This document shows, piece after piece, positions 1 to 10,937 of a stretch of 64,000 nt of DNA. This stretch comes from Adiantum capillus-veneris (Eukaryota; Streptophyta; Polypodiopsida; Polypodiales; Pteridaceae). The position numbers and the translations under genes are program-made. Numbering within the stretch: the stretch's first letter is position 1; each line of letters opens with the position of its first letter. Where the stretch lies: NCBI GenBank assembly GCA_014529385.2, contig CM043968.1:125945518-126009517 (forward strand), read 5' to 3'. The notes beneath the pieces are model-generated. The model made no database searches and was not told where the DNA came from. It saw only the letters and a program-made list of their open reading frames with translations.

Positions 1-889
1 CAAGATTCCCTAATTATGCTTTTCAGCTTTGATTAGCCAACTCGCTCTCACAACTGCAAACAAAAGCTTGAAATGTTAACTGTAAGCTCAATGGAAGTCT
101 TTTAATTTTTCTTTATTTTTTTTATTTTTTATTTTAATACTTTTTTACTTTGGGTCACAATCATGTGACGTGTGTGCTTATTTTGTATGTCCGGGGTTTT
201 TTGCTTCTCAAGGAAAAGCGCCCACATTGGGAACCTCTAGGGCTCTAGTACCATAGACAATACATGTGAGTGAAGTACCAATTCAAGCCAGGATTTCTCT
301 TCCAACGTAAGATTTTTCATTTGTGGCACTTATGTTGTTTTTTTTTTTTTTTGCTTCCATTTCCTTGGTATTCGCACTAGTGTTTTTTGTTGTTTAAGTG
401 AGCAAGACTTTCTCTGCCTAAAACATTCCTAAGGTCTCAAATACTCGGATAATTTTATTAGCTAGGCCTAGTGGTCAAGTAAATGAGTTAACCTAAAGTC
501 ACGGTCTCCTAATCTCCAGGCTCATCCATAAGATTAAACTGGAGTTCAATCAACTTAAGCAAAGACAAATTTATACATCTATAATGGCAGATAACAATCA
601 TAACTATTGCACTCAAATAAAGCATGAAAAATCATTATTCGCAATTACACATATCCACCAACATGAATCATGGAAAGTAGTACACCTGGAGGTATGGAGT
701 GGCTCATTTCGTTGAAGCAGATGTCCTCAGCCATTTGGATGGAGATCCATATAAGTCCTACCTAACACATCCAAAAACAGGCACTATACCTCTAGGAGGC
801 ATGTCAGTGTGAAAAATTAAAACTCCTAAAAAACAAACTCAAAACACAATCTAGACCCCTAACCTACCTATCTGTCACCCCTTTTAGAA
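1..889 (-). other. 3' untranslated region of element A
   Basis: No convincing reading frame. Patches match, in inverse orientation, the region after ORF-X in copy B, for example the block around 787-813 against 15010-15029. In B the 3' polypurine tract and LTR lie about 1.3 kb after ORF-X. The same spacing in A would place its 3' LTR off the left edge, which explains why no LTR match is seen here. A T-rich stretch lies at about 100-140 and 336-352. Confidence 0.6.
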
Positions 890-1312
890 TCAAGGAAAGA
901 GGATATTATATAAACCGGGTGGCCACCCTAAGGCTAGGCCTCTATCCTCATCATCTAGATAAATAAAATTGTTGTCCGTGAGGCCATAGTCTTCCTCGGT
1001 CTCTATTAGTTCCTCTTCATCATCCTCTTGTGCAAGCATGCTAATCAAGAACCTCGCGATGCGTGGATACTCATCTTGTGCAAAAGAATAAGCATGTGCC
1101 ACTGGAGACACATTCGCTACTGGGTAGGGATCACTAGTTAGCCATAGACGTATCAGCCTTTCTAACTCCTCAAAATTTCTCTCACATGCAAGGCTCTCTA
1201 TCAAATCCCATTCGCAAGAAAGTATAGGGTAGCATACGTAGAACACTTGAGGAAAATACAAAGGGTACCTTTCATCAAAAATAGAAGTGCATGCCTATGG
1301 TGAAGTAGCCAT
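890..1312 (-). pseudogene. ORF-X of element A: conserved accessory 3' ORF, function unknown
   Basis: Candidate ATG at 1312-1310, a TAG six codons in (1297-1295), then an open frame to the stop at 890, about 140 codons in all. The product is acidic and probably helical, with no membrane segment or signal peptide. It includes 'ACERNFEELERLIRLWLTSD' in the middle and 'YLDDEDRGLALG' near the end. I do not recognise the family. The frame is conserved in copy B (14489-14935) with the same C-terminal end, and B has Glu (GAG) where A has the TAG. It follows the pol stop, an internal polypurine run and a TATA-like block, the position where Athila and some other plant elements keep env-like genes. Nothing in it resembles an envelope protein. 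Conservation argues that it is a real element gene; any role is unknown. Confidence 0.6.
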
Positions 1313-1480
1313 TTCTGACAATACAGATAGATTTGGTTAGGCCTTTAAAACATAAGAGTTGTTTTTGTGTGTTGCTTGAATTGACACGGTGAATTTGGAC
1401 TTATATGTAAGATCTGATAGGGTGCTCTCTCGTTGCTAGTCGCTATTGCTCTTTACTATTTTTGTTTTTTGTGAGTATAA

Positions 1481-1499
1481 GGCTATATATATACATTCC
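1481..1499 (-). promoter_or_regulatory. TATA-like block upstream of ORF-X (element A)
   Basis: The minus strand reads GGAATGTATATATATAGCC. The same block, with the flanking 'AATCTTAGGGAATG' and 'CTTATACT', occurs at 14321-14338 upstream of ORF-X in copy B. It lies about 170 nt before the ORF-X ATG. The TATA-box reading is an inference; a conserved RNA or integration element is possible. Confidence 0.4.
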
Positions 1500-1570
1500 C
1501 TAAGATTGGAATTGAGAGGTCAGGGAGGAAGGTTGAGAGGGGAGCGAGTGAATGATTGATGTTAGCAAAC

Positions 1571-1585
1571 ACTCCCCCCTTCCTT
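1571..1585 (-). other. Internal polypurine tract after pol (element A)
   Basis: The minus strand reads AAGGAAGGGGGGAGT, starting eight bases after the pol stop codon. Copy B has a comparable purine run at the equivalent place (14232-14245), in addition to its LTR-adjacent polypurine tract at 16201. It may act as a second plus-strand primer in reverse transcription, as internal polypurine tracts do in some retroelements. Confidence 0.45.
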
Positions 1586-1592
1586 GGGTAGA

Positions 1593-3365
1593 TCATACCT
1601 TTTGGAATGAGGTCGTCACCTTTTGAAACCAATTGTTCCAAGTTGTTATGGGTGAAGGTTTTAACCAATAGTTTTCGACAGCCCTATGCGTTTCATCTAG
1701 TTGCAAGGGTGGTAAGGTACTCTCCCATGATTTTATTTGCAACATTGTTGTAGGTGGTGAACTTACCCCGGGAGGTGCAAACTCTTTCGTGCTTGTATGG
1801 ATATGTACAGTGGTAGGTGGAGGTTGTGTCGAAGCTTCTATTTGCGTATAGGAACTACATGAAGAGCAAGAAGCTTCATTTGATTTCCCTGTTCCTGAGG
1901 TAGGTGGAACAAATCGTTCTTTCTTTGGTACCCAAACTAGCTCTAGAGCGGGTGTGTAACATTCCATGATTTTTTCCTTTCCGCGATTTTCAATTTGTTT
2001 TGGAGCCACAGGATTGGGTTTACATGGGCCAGGTGACAGGTAAGAGTACACTTTACGTTTGGGCACCCAGATTTGATCATTTCCTTCATAGTATCCTTGG
2101 GCTTCCAATAGTCGTTTAGGAATCCAACACAACGTTTCTTTACATTTCTTGGAGTGAGTGGGACGGTTCTTACGAGGTTTCCGTTTTTTTGCATCAACCA
2201 TGCTCACTACAGAAGCTTTAGGGACCCACTTGTATGTTTTCTCTGTTATATTAGGATGGTTCTTGTGTGTCTCAAGCTTTCTTTCAACTACATCAGTTGA
2301 AGCTCTAGAGTGTTGGGCTATGGGGACGTATGGTTCAACCTGCTGGACATGCAATGTCTTGGGTTTTATTTCCTTAGGCAATATCTCAGGGACTTTGGCT
2401 TGAGTGGAAGGGCTAAGAGTTGGTTTTTGCGTTGTAACACCCCTAGTCCCCCAATCAATAGTGCATTTGGTGGCTATCATCCACGTGCGTCCTAGGTTTA
2501 TATTACCCTCCATAGTTCCAGTAGGCATGACCAAAAAGTCTTGAGGTACAATTCCATTGTCATAACTGACAGAAGTGTGCCAGATTCCAAAAACCGTAGT
2601 TTTTTTCTTGTTGACACCCTTGACTTGGATAATACTCTCAGATAGAGGTGGCTTCCCTAACTGACACCACACCCCATAGGATAGCAGATTATATTTAGCA
2701 CCAGTGTCCAATAAGGCGTTATATAGCACTTTTCCATAGGCACTATTTAACTCAATAGGGTATCGTAGAGGTGTGTCAGAGTCCAACCAATCCTCTTCGA
2801 TTTCCACGTGGAATGCATTTGTGACTCCAAGGTTAGCCTCTCGTTTTTGTCTTATACGTTGTTGTCGCTCCTTAGCCTCAGCTTGAGCTTGTATCTTCTT
2901 TAACTCGGTTTGTGCTTTGGCGGCCTTCTTTTGATGAGTGGCCCGTAGTTCTTCTTGGCTTAAAGGATCATAATATCTTTTGAATTTACTCCCATTGAGG
3001 AATCCAATGGTTTCAACTCCATCAAGAGTTTCCACACGAAGGGTATCTTGTGGGGTAATTTCACATACTCTATATGGTCCTTTACCAGCATATTTCAACT
3101 TTTTCTTCTCTTTACGTACTACATACATAAGGACTTTATCACCAACTTTGATGTCCTTATCCTTCACATGGCGATCAAACCACTTCTTTCTCCTATCCTT
3201 TTCCACAAGAGCATTTTGCACGGCCAACTGTCTCTCTTCTTCTAGTTTTTCTAAGATATACAAACGCTCGGTTAAGGGGTTACCATTCCATCCTTCCTGT
3301 GAAGCTATCCTAAGACTAGGAATGACAAACTCCCAAGGCATAACCGCTTCTTGGTCGTATACCAT
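1593..3365 (-). pseudogene. Element A integrase C-terminus fused to a second retropepsin-like domain and W-[V/I]-P-K repeats
   Basis: This continues the integrase past a TAA at 3366-3368. Residues 1-145 are the rest of integrase, including a GPY-type motif (KGPYRV, about residue 95). Residues 146-180 are a charged, probably coiled-coil segment rich in K, Q, E and A. Residues 195-306 look like a retropepsin: 'ALLDTGAKYNLLS' (Asp220), 'TVFGIWHTSV', then 'NLGRTWMIATKCTIDW', which matches the usual C-terminal LGRxW signature. The rest is low-complexity with four W-[V/I]-P-K motifs at residues 380, 414, 433 and 478 and a tail rich in S, T and P. The final 45 residues, including 'SWESTLPPLQL' and 'TTWNNWFQKV', are conserved in copy B with the same stop. 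A protease after integrase is abnormal for Ty3/gypsy elements. Its active site is intact; whether it cleaves is unknown. Confidence 0.8.
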
Positions 3366-5648
3366 TTACAATGGCGTACAATTAATAGCCACTTTATAAG
3401 CAGTACGATAAGCCCATAGAGCAGATGTCAACTTCAAATCCCAATCAGTGCGATGAGCTTCTACCGTCTTGGTTAAAATAGAGATTAGAGTCTTGTTGGT
3501 GCTCTCGGCTTGTCCATTAGCTTGCGGGTAATAAGGTGTAGACTTATGGCGGGATATCATAAAGGTCGTGGTAAGCTCTCTTATTACCTCATTTATAAAA
3601 TGGGTACCATCATCACTAACAATTTCAAAAGGGCAACCAAATCTTGTGATAATGTTCTCAAAAAGAAACTTAGTTGTTGTCCTCGCGTCAGCTTTTTGTG
3701 AAGCCTTAGCTTCAGCCCACTTTGTTACATAGTCCGTAGCAACTAGAATATATCGAGATTGAGTGTTGCGAGCTGCGGGACTAATTGGACCTACAAAGTC
3801 TAAGCCCCATTTTTCAAATGGTTGGGTTACTTTAATAGGATGTAAGGGCATTCTGTCTTTGCGCTGTGTGGTCTTGTAACGTTGGCACTCATCATACCCT
3901 TTTGTAAAAAGTGATGCATCCTTAAATAAAGTTGGCCACCAATAGCCTGATTGCAGCACCTTTCTAGCAGTCAGGTCTCCTGAAAAATGTCCTCCTGCTA
4001 TGCCCATATGTGCTTCTTGCAAGATATACAAATATTCATCCTCGCGGGCACAACGCCTAAGAATATCGTCCTTGCCTAGTCTATACAGAGTTCCGGCAAT
4101 CAAACAATAGGGTTCACATTCTTTTACTAGCCTTCGAGCGATATCCTTATGAAGTTCCTTGGGTGGAAAACCATTAACTAAAAAGTTAACAATGTTCTCA
4201 CTCCATTCAGGCATAGTCTCAACTATGAATAGGGAAGTATCGGGTAATTCATCATCAACTCCTGTAGGGGCTTCACCATTGGGTATGCGAGACAAATGAT
4301 CAGCCATGACGTGCCTTTTACCGGGTCTCACTACAATCGTGAAATCAAACTCCAGAAGAATTAACAACCATCGTGTGATTCTTCCTGTGGAGCATGGCTT
4401 GTTTACCAGATACAGCAACGCTTGATGATCCACATAAAATACAAACTTGTTTGCCAGAAGGTAGTAGCGAAATTTCTTTACTGCATAAACCATTGCCAAA
4501 CCTTCTCGCTCTGTAGTGGTGTAGTTCCTTTCAGCATCGTTCAATTGACGGCTTGCAAAGCTAATGGGATAGTCCAATTTATGTTCTCCTGGTTGAGTGA
4601 GAACACACCCAATAGCAAAGTTTGATGCATCAATATGCACATGGAAAATGACATCCCAGTTAGGTGTCCTTAAAATCGGAGCACTTGCTAGTGTTTTCTT
4701 CAATTGTTCATAGGCCTGGTCACACTCTTCAGTCCATTTAAATTCAATGAGAAGCTTGTACAAAGGACGTGCTATCTCAACGAAAAATAAAATAAACCGT
4801 CGATAATAACCCACGTGTCCCATGAACCTTTGAACTCCCTTGTAATTGGTTGGTGGTGGTAACTCTAGAATCACTTTAATTTTGCTCTCATCGGTTGAGA
4901 TACCATTCTTAGATACTATATGCCCTAAAATAACTCCATGCTTGACCCAAAATTGGCATTTGAACGAGTTCAATGAGATACGATATAACCTACACTTTTC
5001 AAACACCTTCCGCAAACATGATAGATGTTCTTTCCAAGAAGAGTAAACACAAAGGTCGTCTAAGAAAGCTTCACAAAACTCTCTCAAATATTCTTTAAAA
5101 GCAGTGTTTATTAATCGTTGGAATGTAGCAGGGGCATTTGTTAAGCCAAAAGCCATCACACGAAATGCAAACACGCCAAATTCTGTGATGAAGGCAGTTT
5201 TAGCTTGGACCTCTAGCGCTATCGTGATTTGGTTGTAGCCTGAGTACCCATCTAGAAAGCTATAAGCTTCCTTGCCTGCAACTCTTTCGAGTACATGTTC
5301 GGAATATGGTAGGGGGTAATGGTCTCTTCTAGTAGCTGCATTAACTTTTTTGAGGTCCATGCACACCCTGAGTTTCCCATTCTTTTTTGGCACGATAACT
5401 ATTGGAGACACCCATTCAGAGTGTTCAATAGGATATATGAACCCACATTTGATAAGCTTTTCTAGTTCTTCTTGAATGATCTTTGCGTACTTAGGATTCA
5501 TCGGGTAGGGTCTTTGTTGTACGGGCTTCGCAGTGCTAATCATAGGGATTGTATGTTGGACCACAGAAGGTGGAACACCTTTCATATCATGGTATGTCCA
5601 AGCGAATATGTCCTTGAATTCCTTGAGAAGCTCTTTGAGGACCGCCTC
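3366..5648 (-). pseudogene. Element A reverse transcriptase, RNase H and integrase core
   Basis: RT copies element RNA into DNA, RNase H removes the RNA and integrase inserts the product. Counting from a Met at 5585, RT shows 'VCMDLKKVNAATRRDHYPLP', 'FLDGYSGYNQ' (Asp112), '[14 protein letters not shown]' and the catalytic 'FLDD' (Asp176/177). RNase H carries Asp319, Glu361 and Asp386. Integrase has Asp596, Asp658 and Glu694 in DD35E spacing. The HHCC zinc finger keeps both His but its first Cys is Tyr564 ('KGYDECQR'), a likely inactivating change. The frame continues upstream of 5585 through 'KEFKDIFAW' to the TAA at 5649-5651. At the downstream end TAA at 3366 replaces one codon, consistent with CAA to TAA. 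Apart from these, the domains are full length. Confidence 0.93.
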
Positions 5649-7253
5649 TTAAACTTCTGTGAGGTCTTGGGCAATAAAAACAGGTTTTGATTCTTCACCG
5701 GGGTCAGCTAATTCTATTTCTTTAACTATTGCTGGACCATCATAGATTCCATTATTCCCATCGATAGGTATTCTTTGGGCTTTTGTGTACACAACCTTTG
5801 CTTCCCCTGTGGTGTAAGATTTGAAATGTTCTGGTGCAGGATGCAAGTCTGTGGATTCTGGTTGTGCTTTGGTTTGTGCTTCCATTTCTGTTTTCTTGTG
5901 TTGTCGAGCTAACTCTTGATTTTGACACCTCCTTGCAGTGCAGCTCAACTTTGGCTTGTCTATGATCTCTAATTGGGCTATGATGGGGTCGTGGTCTACA
6001 CCACATAACATTTTGGAGATATTCACCCCAATCTTCTACCAATTTTTGATGAGCATCACATGCTCCTATATAACTGAGCCATTCTGCTGAGGATCTCTTC
6101 TTTTTTATCCTAGCACGTACATTGGCTCGATATCGACGCCTCTTAAAGTTATTCTTTTTCTTATTTGAGACCTGCTTTTGATTTGCATTTAGATCTGGCT
6201 CACTAAAGGAGTCCTCGTTGGTGTCCTCTTCATTCTCGGAGGAGCTATCATCGGTTGATGTGCTCGGTCCTTCCGAATGTTTTGACTCTGAACTTGCTCC
6301 ACTCTCTAATTCATGAGATTCAGAATCCGTTTCACTCTGGAAGTCAGTGTCTGAGTCGTGTTGGTTAAAGTCTTCTATTGAGCTATCGGTGTCACTGTCA
6401 GATTGGTCCACAATTGCCTTGCCCTTAGAAGATGCATGTATGGCACTTATCATGTTCAGAGGTGCAATTTGTGGTACCTCTTCCCCCTCTGGTGTGACCC
6501 AAGTGGTTCCTCTATTTACCCAGGTATCTATGGTTGCAGCTAGGTGTACCCAGTCTACGTTGTCTGATTCCGTCATACCCGGTAACACATCCATGTAAGG
6601 AGAATCTTGGCCAATGTCTATATCCTTCTTACAAGTGTAACAATATTGTAGTGGGGCCGAGTGAACTGTGGTGTCAGAGCGATGATCAATAATGGTTTTA
6701 CTCCCTAAGGGGTGTACCTTACCAGTCACCAAATCCACTCTAAGGACAAAGTCTTGGAATTGCAAATAGACATGATTTTTAGACCAATCGTGAACCATTT
6801 GTGCTTCCCTCATGAATGGTCGTCCTAAAATCATTTCATATGACATAAGGTGTTTAGAGAAATCCATTACAATGAACGTATGTCGTACCTTGTGTCCTAG
6901 AACTTTGATCTTAAGATCCTTGAGCATCCCCATAGGTTTGGCTATGGTACCATTTGCCATCTTTACCACAATGTTAGTAACATTGAGGCGGGGTTTTCCC
7001 ATGGATTCCCAACAATCTTTGTAACAATGCTAACTCCCGCACCACCATCAAGAATTCCCTTTATAGTTAATCCCTTGGTAGTGATGGGTAGGGTCGCATT
7101 AGACTCGTCGCCTTCAAAATACTGCCCTAATTCGTTAATGGGTACCTCGATCACAGACTCGTGTCCATCTAAGTCAAGTGATTGCACATGATTTTCCTCA
7201 TCAATCATAATCGAGTCAGGCCTATTTGGTTGCGCAAACAGTGGTAATCCCGT
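5649..7253 (-). pseudogene. Element A protease at the canonical position plus long acidic/basic linker
   Basis: The frame continues from gag past a TGA (7254-7256). A retropepsin-like segment has 'GILDGGAGVSIVT' (codons near 7049), where DGG replaces the usual D-T/S-G, and later 'MILGRPFM'. A one-base frameshift near 7018 moves the coding into a second frame, which runs to about 6020 and then returns. Between protease and RT lies a linker of about 350 residues: a Ser/Asp/Glu-rich acidic stretch (about 6400-6180), then a basic stretch 'KKKNNFKRRRYRANVRARIK' (about 6170-6100). The segment ends in 'EESKPVFIAQDLTEV' and a TAA at 5649-5651 just before RT. DGG-type sites are known in some plant Ty3 elements, so the substitution alone does not prove inactivity. 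The linker's role is not recognisable. Confidence 0.75.
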
Positions 7254-10200
7254 TCATAGCTCTCCGTTAAGGAATGCTCGAAGTGCAAGGAATAACTCAG
7301 GATCTCCATGCAGCTTTGCTATGATCGTGGTTCGGACCTCAGAAGACATGACGTCCACTAGTTTGGCAACATTCATTGGCATTTTGCAGGGTGTAGGTCC
7401 TTGACTAGGAACTGGTGAGGATGGAATCTCATATTCCTCAATGGGATAAGGTATTCCTTCGTTAAACATCCTTTCCAACAAGAAGGGTGTATGCTCACTT
7501 TCTGATGTCCCGTCCTCACTCCCTTCTTGGATGATACTAGATATGGCTAACGGTCTATGGTTCATGTGGGGTGGATGAACTTGTGTGGGAAACACTGTGT
7601 CATGAATTTTGACATGCATGGGTTCTGGTTCTAGTTTCCTTTGAGTCTCCTCCACTAAACCTCTTAGATGTTTCACCTGCTCAATCTCATCTACTGGGTT
7701 TGGGTACGTCCCAATCTTCTTTTTACGATTCTTTCCTTTTTGCCCCTGCGGTTTATCTTGGGGATCTTGGATTGGATTTGGAAACACTCGTGGTGTTTTC
7801 AGAGGCTCTTTATGGTTTTCTCTTATTCGGTTTTCATTTGGTTCCATGTTACGGTTTTCTTTGTCGGTCTTTCCCTTTGTGGTATTGGTTCTAGTCTCCA
7901 TTGTCTCGATTGAATCTGAATCATCCTCGAGGTCATTCATATACACGGGGTCATCTCCTGTTCCTATGTTTGTTTTGGAACTTGGCTTTGAATTTCCCGT
8001 ATTCTGCGACCTCTTCCTTCGTGTCTTCTTTTTCTTTGCTTGGATAACTGAGGCGGTATCTCTCTCTTCGAGGATATGGCCTGGCCCTTGAAGCATGGAC
8101 CGTGTAATCGCATAAGCGGGTGCGACGGGTGGTATTGGCGATGTCACACTAGCAATTTCGACCAAATTTAGGGGTGTGATTTTAGGCGCATTTGGGTTAT
8201 AGGGGCATTGGGCAATCAAGTGATCTATGCCACAACGATTACATGTGAGTATTGGCATTGCATACGTGCTCCCTTGATTCATTTGCATCTGTGCAGCATT
8301 CTTTTGCAGCCTAATAGGGCACTCCGCTGCTCGATGTGGTCCACCACACTCGTAGCATTGAAGAGGTGGCCTCCTAGCCTGGGTGTTGATATTTTGACCT
8401 CTGGATGCGAGAGCAGCAGCTTGATAAACCGGCTTGACTTGCCCCCAACAATCTTCCATGTAGTATATAGGACACTCTTTCAATGTATCAAGTCCGTAGG
8501 CAATACTAGTTTCTATTTCCTCCTCACAGCCATCTGCATAAGCATTAGATGGCTCGCAACCCACTTGGCTCATAGGGGCGACTCTTGGATGCGGGGGCTG
8601 CGGTCCTAGCACAGGAGGTGGTAGCGGTGTAGCTTGTACAACATTTTGAGATCTAGGGACCATGTGTTGTGGTAGTTGCTCAACAGGTGGAGCAGGCATC
8701 AATACAGGAGCTCGAGGCGCATCCGTCCAGGCTACAGTTGGTCTATTTGCCATCATACGTTTGATCATTAAACAATCCTTAGCTTGGTGACCATACCTAC
8801 CACATGCGTTGCAAGTTCCATTAAATTTTACTCTAAACGTAGGGCACTCACTAGTGCTATGTGGACCTAAGCAAATGGAACACCATTGTTGCTCCCTTCT
8901 TGGATACATGTGACTATTTTGAGGGGGTCGATTATCCTTAAGAGACTCTTGGATTGCCTTGGTGAGGTCTGTCAAGAATGTCTCAAATACCTTTGGCTCA
9001 TTGGCAATGGGCTTTGCAGTCATGTGTTCATACTCAATGGCTTGTGAGCTAGTGGATCTCGTGTCAGTAGACACCCTCATGCCTGCTATCATCAAGTTGT
9101 CCTCTAATTGGATTGCATTGGCAGTGACATCTTCCCAGGTTGTGATACCTCTAATCACTAGTCCATTATAGATTCCTTCATTCCTCAACCCTCGAATGAA
9201 TCGATCAAGCAGTTGGTTATTATTGAAGCGCTCATTTACAGGGCAGCGAGAGTTTAAGTGCTTTAGACGACTAATGAAGTCCCTTACTGACTCTCCTTCC
9301 TTACGTTCGGCCTTCTGTAGCTGAGATGCTACAACCCAAATCACACCTTCTCATATGTACTCCTTTAGAAACAACCTTCGAAGGGTAGGGTAGATTGTTT
9401 TCTCGTCCACCCTTAGGGTTCTATACCAATCTCCAGCCTTCCCACTTAATGTCAAGCTTAAGGCATTGCACTTATGTAGTTCGTTGCGTTCCCCTAAGGA
9501 ATCACATACTTGTTCAAACACTTCAATGTGTTTTCTAGCATCTTCGTCCCCATTGAATTTTTGCGTGAGTTTGGCAATTTGTACTGCCTTACTTCTAGGC
9601 TCTCTATCAGATGCATGACGCATATTTTCCGCGATAGATTGACCTATGGTTTGAGCAAACGCTGCCAAGTCACCTATGTGAGGAGGCAAGGCCGGTGGAG
9701 GTACTCTTGGAATCATATGTGGGAGAGGCACGGGTACCGGTCTTGGCATATGTGTGGATGATGCAGGATATGGAACATAACCAGGCATAGGTCCACTCCG
9801 ATAAGGGCTAGGGAGCGGCACTCGAGGAGCATAAACAAGTGGTACAATTGGAGGTGTGGGGGCCATGTGTGCATAAGGGGCTAGAGGCACATACGGTCGA
9901 GGCCCCATATTAGGTACTACGACACTAGGTAGTGGCACTGCGCTAACCATAGATGTCATCGGTACATTCTCTGTCAAGCTTATCCCTGGAGTGAGCACTG
10001 TGTTTTCCTTAATAGAGGGTTGAGCCAAGTTAGGGAAGCTAAAGTTGTCGCTCGGAGGCTCAGATTGCATAGAGACCCCAGGTGAAATGACGTAAGATGG
10101 GTCCATGGGGCTCATTAGAGGAGTCTCCATTTGTGATAGAGTAGGCTGTTGAGCCTTGCTCGTATCCAGAAATCTCATGGGGCCAGTTGAGAGTATATTT

Positions 10201-10937
10201 ACCCCTCGGTTTTGCCTTTCTGATTGAATAATGCCATGGATAACATTACAGATCATTTTCTGTTGATCTTCGAGGCTCGTGGCACTAGAGGTGGATCGTA
10301 CAATCTCTATCCATCCTACATGGTAGACGTGGCCAGAGTGTAGATCCGTCAACACCTCAGTGTGGAGGTCGTATGTCCAATGATCATTAATGAACAATCC
10401 TTCTAGAGTCGACGTGTTAACGGTTTCTTGTAAGGTAGAAGCAATGTTGCTCCCCATGGTTTTACTTGTCAGCAACGGTACTCTAGAGGGAACTTCTGAA
10501 GGAGGTAGCTCAACAGGGCCTTCTTGGTAAGAAGTTGGCAGGATATCCACATGGACACTCTTTGGGGGTGTGGGGTCCACGTGCGATGTGAAAGGAGAGT
10601 CCACTTCCCCACCCCCTTCGTGTGCTTCATTTGCATCAGGTTCCGAGCGAGTAGCTCTACCTAATGTTTCCATGAAACGGCTAAACATACTAGTACTAGG
10701 CTGTGGAGCTTCGGGAGGTGCATGACCTTCTCTCTCAGTGTTTTGGGTAGGGTATGCTTCCATGATTTCTGAGTCGGAGGAGGAATCACTAGCGGCTATT
10801 TTAGGGTCTTGGGTGGTGCTACCTTGTGTCCCCGCTGAGGGTCTAGAGCCTATCGTGGATGGGTAATGGGTGTCCGTATGAACAGAGGCACCCTCAATAT
10901 GCTCGTGTTCTAGCACCCGCCCAGAGCGTAAGTGCAT
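7254..10937 (-). pseudogene. Element A gag: very long capsid-nucleocapsid protein with four zinc knuckles, one in-frame TGA
   Basis: Gag would form the particle and package element RNA. The frame opens at ATG 10937 ('MHLRSGRVL', a start seen in many plant Ty3 gags) and runs 1,227 codons, with a TGA at 9351-9353 as codon 529. Residues 1-440 are low-complexity, Ser/Thr-rich then Pro-rich ('PRPYVPLAPYAHMAPTP'). The retrotransposon-gag domain spans the TGA: 'LSGKAGDWYRTL' before it and 'RKEGESVRDFISRLKHLN' after it. Four zinc-knuckle motifs follow between 8882 and 8205. One is canonical (CNACGRYGHQAKDC); three are C-x2-C-x3-H-x4-C, for example CYECGGPHRAAEC. A basic patch 'KKKKTRRKRSQ' lies near 8030. 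The length is well above a typical plant gag. The frame also continues into the protease after the TGA at 7254. Confidence 0.88.

Noticed and set aside
2158-3399. Plus-strand open frames across the pol extension of element A
   Set aside because: They are antisense shadows of the strongly supported minus-strand coding region.
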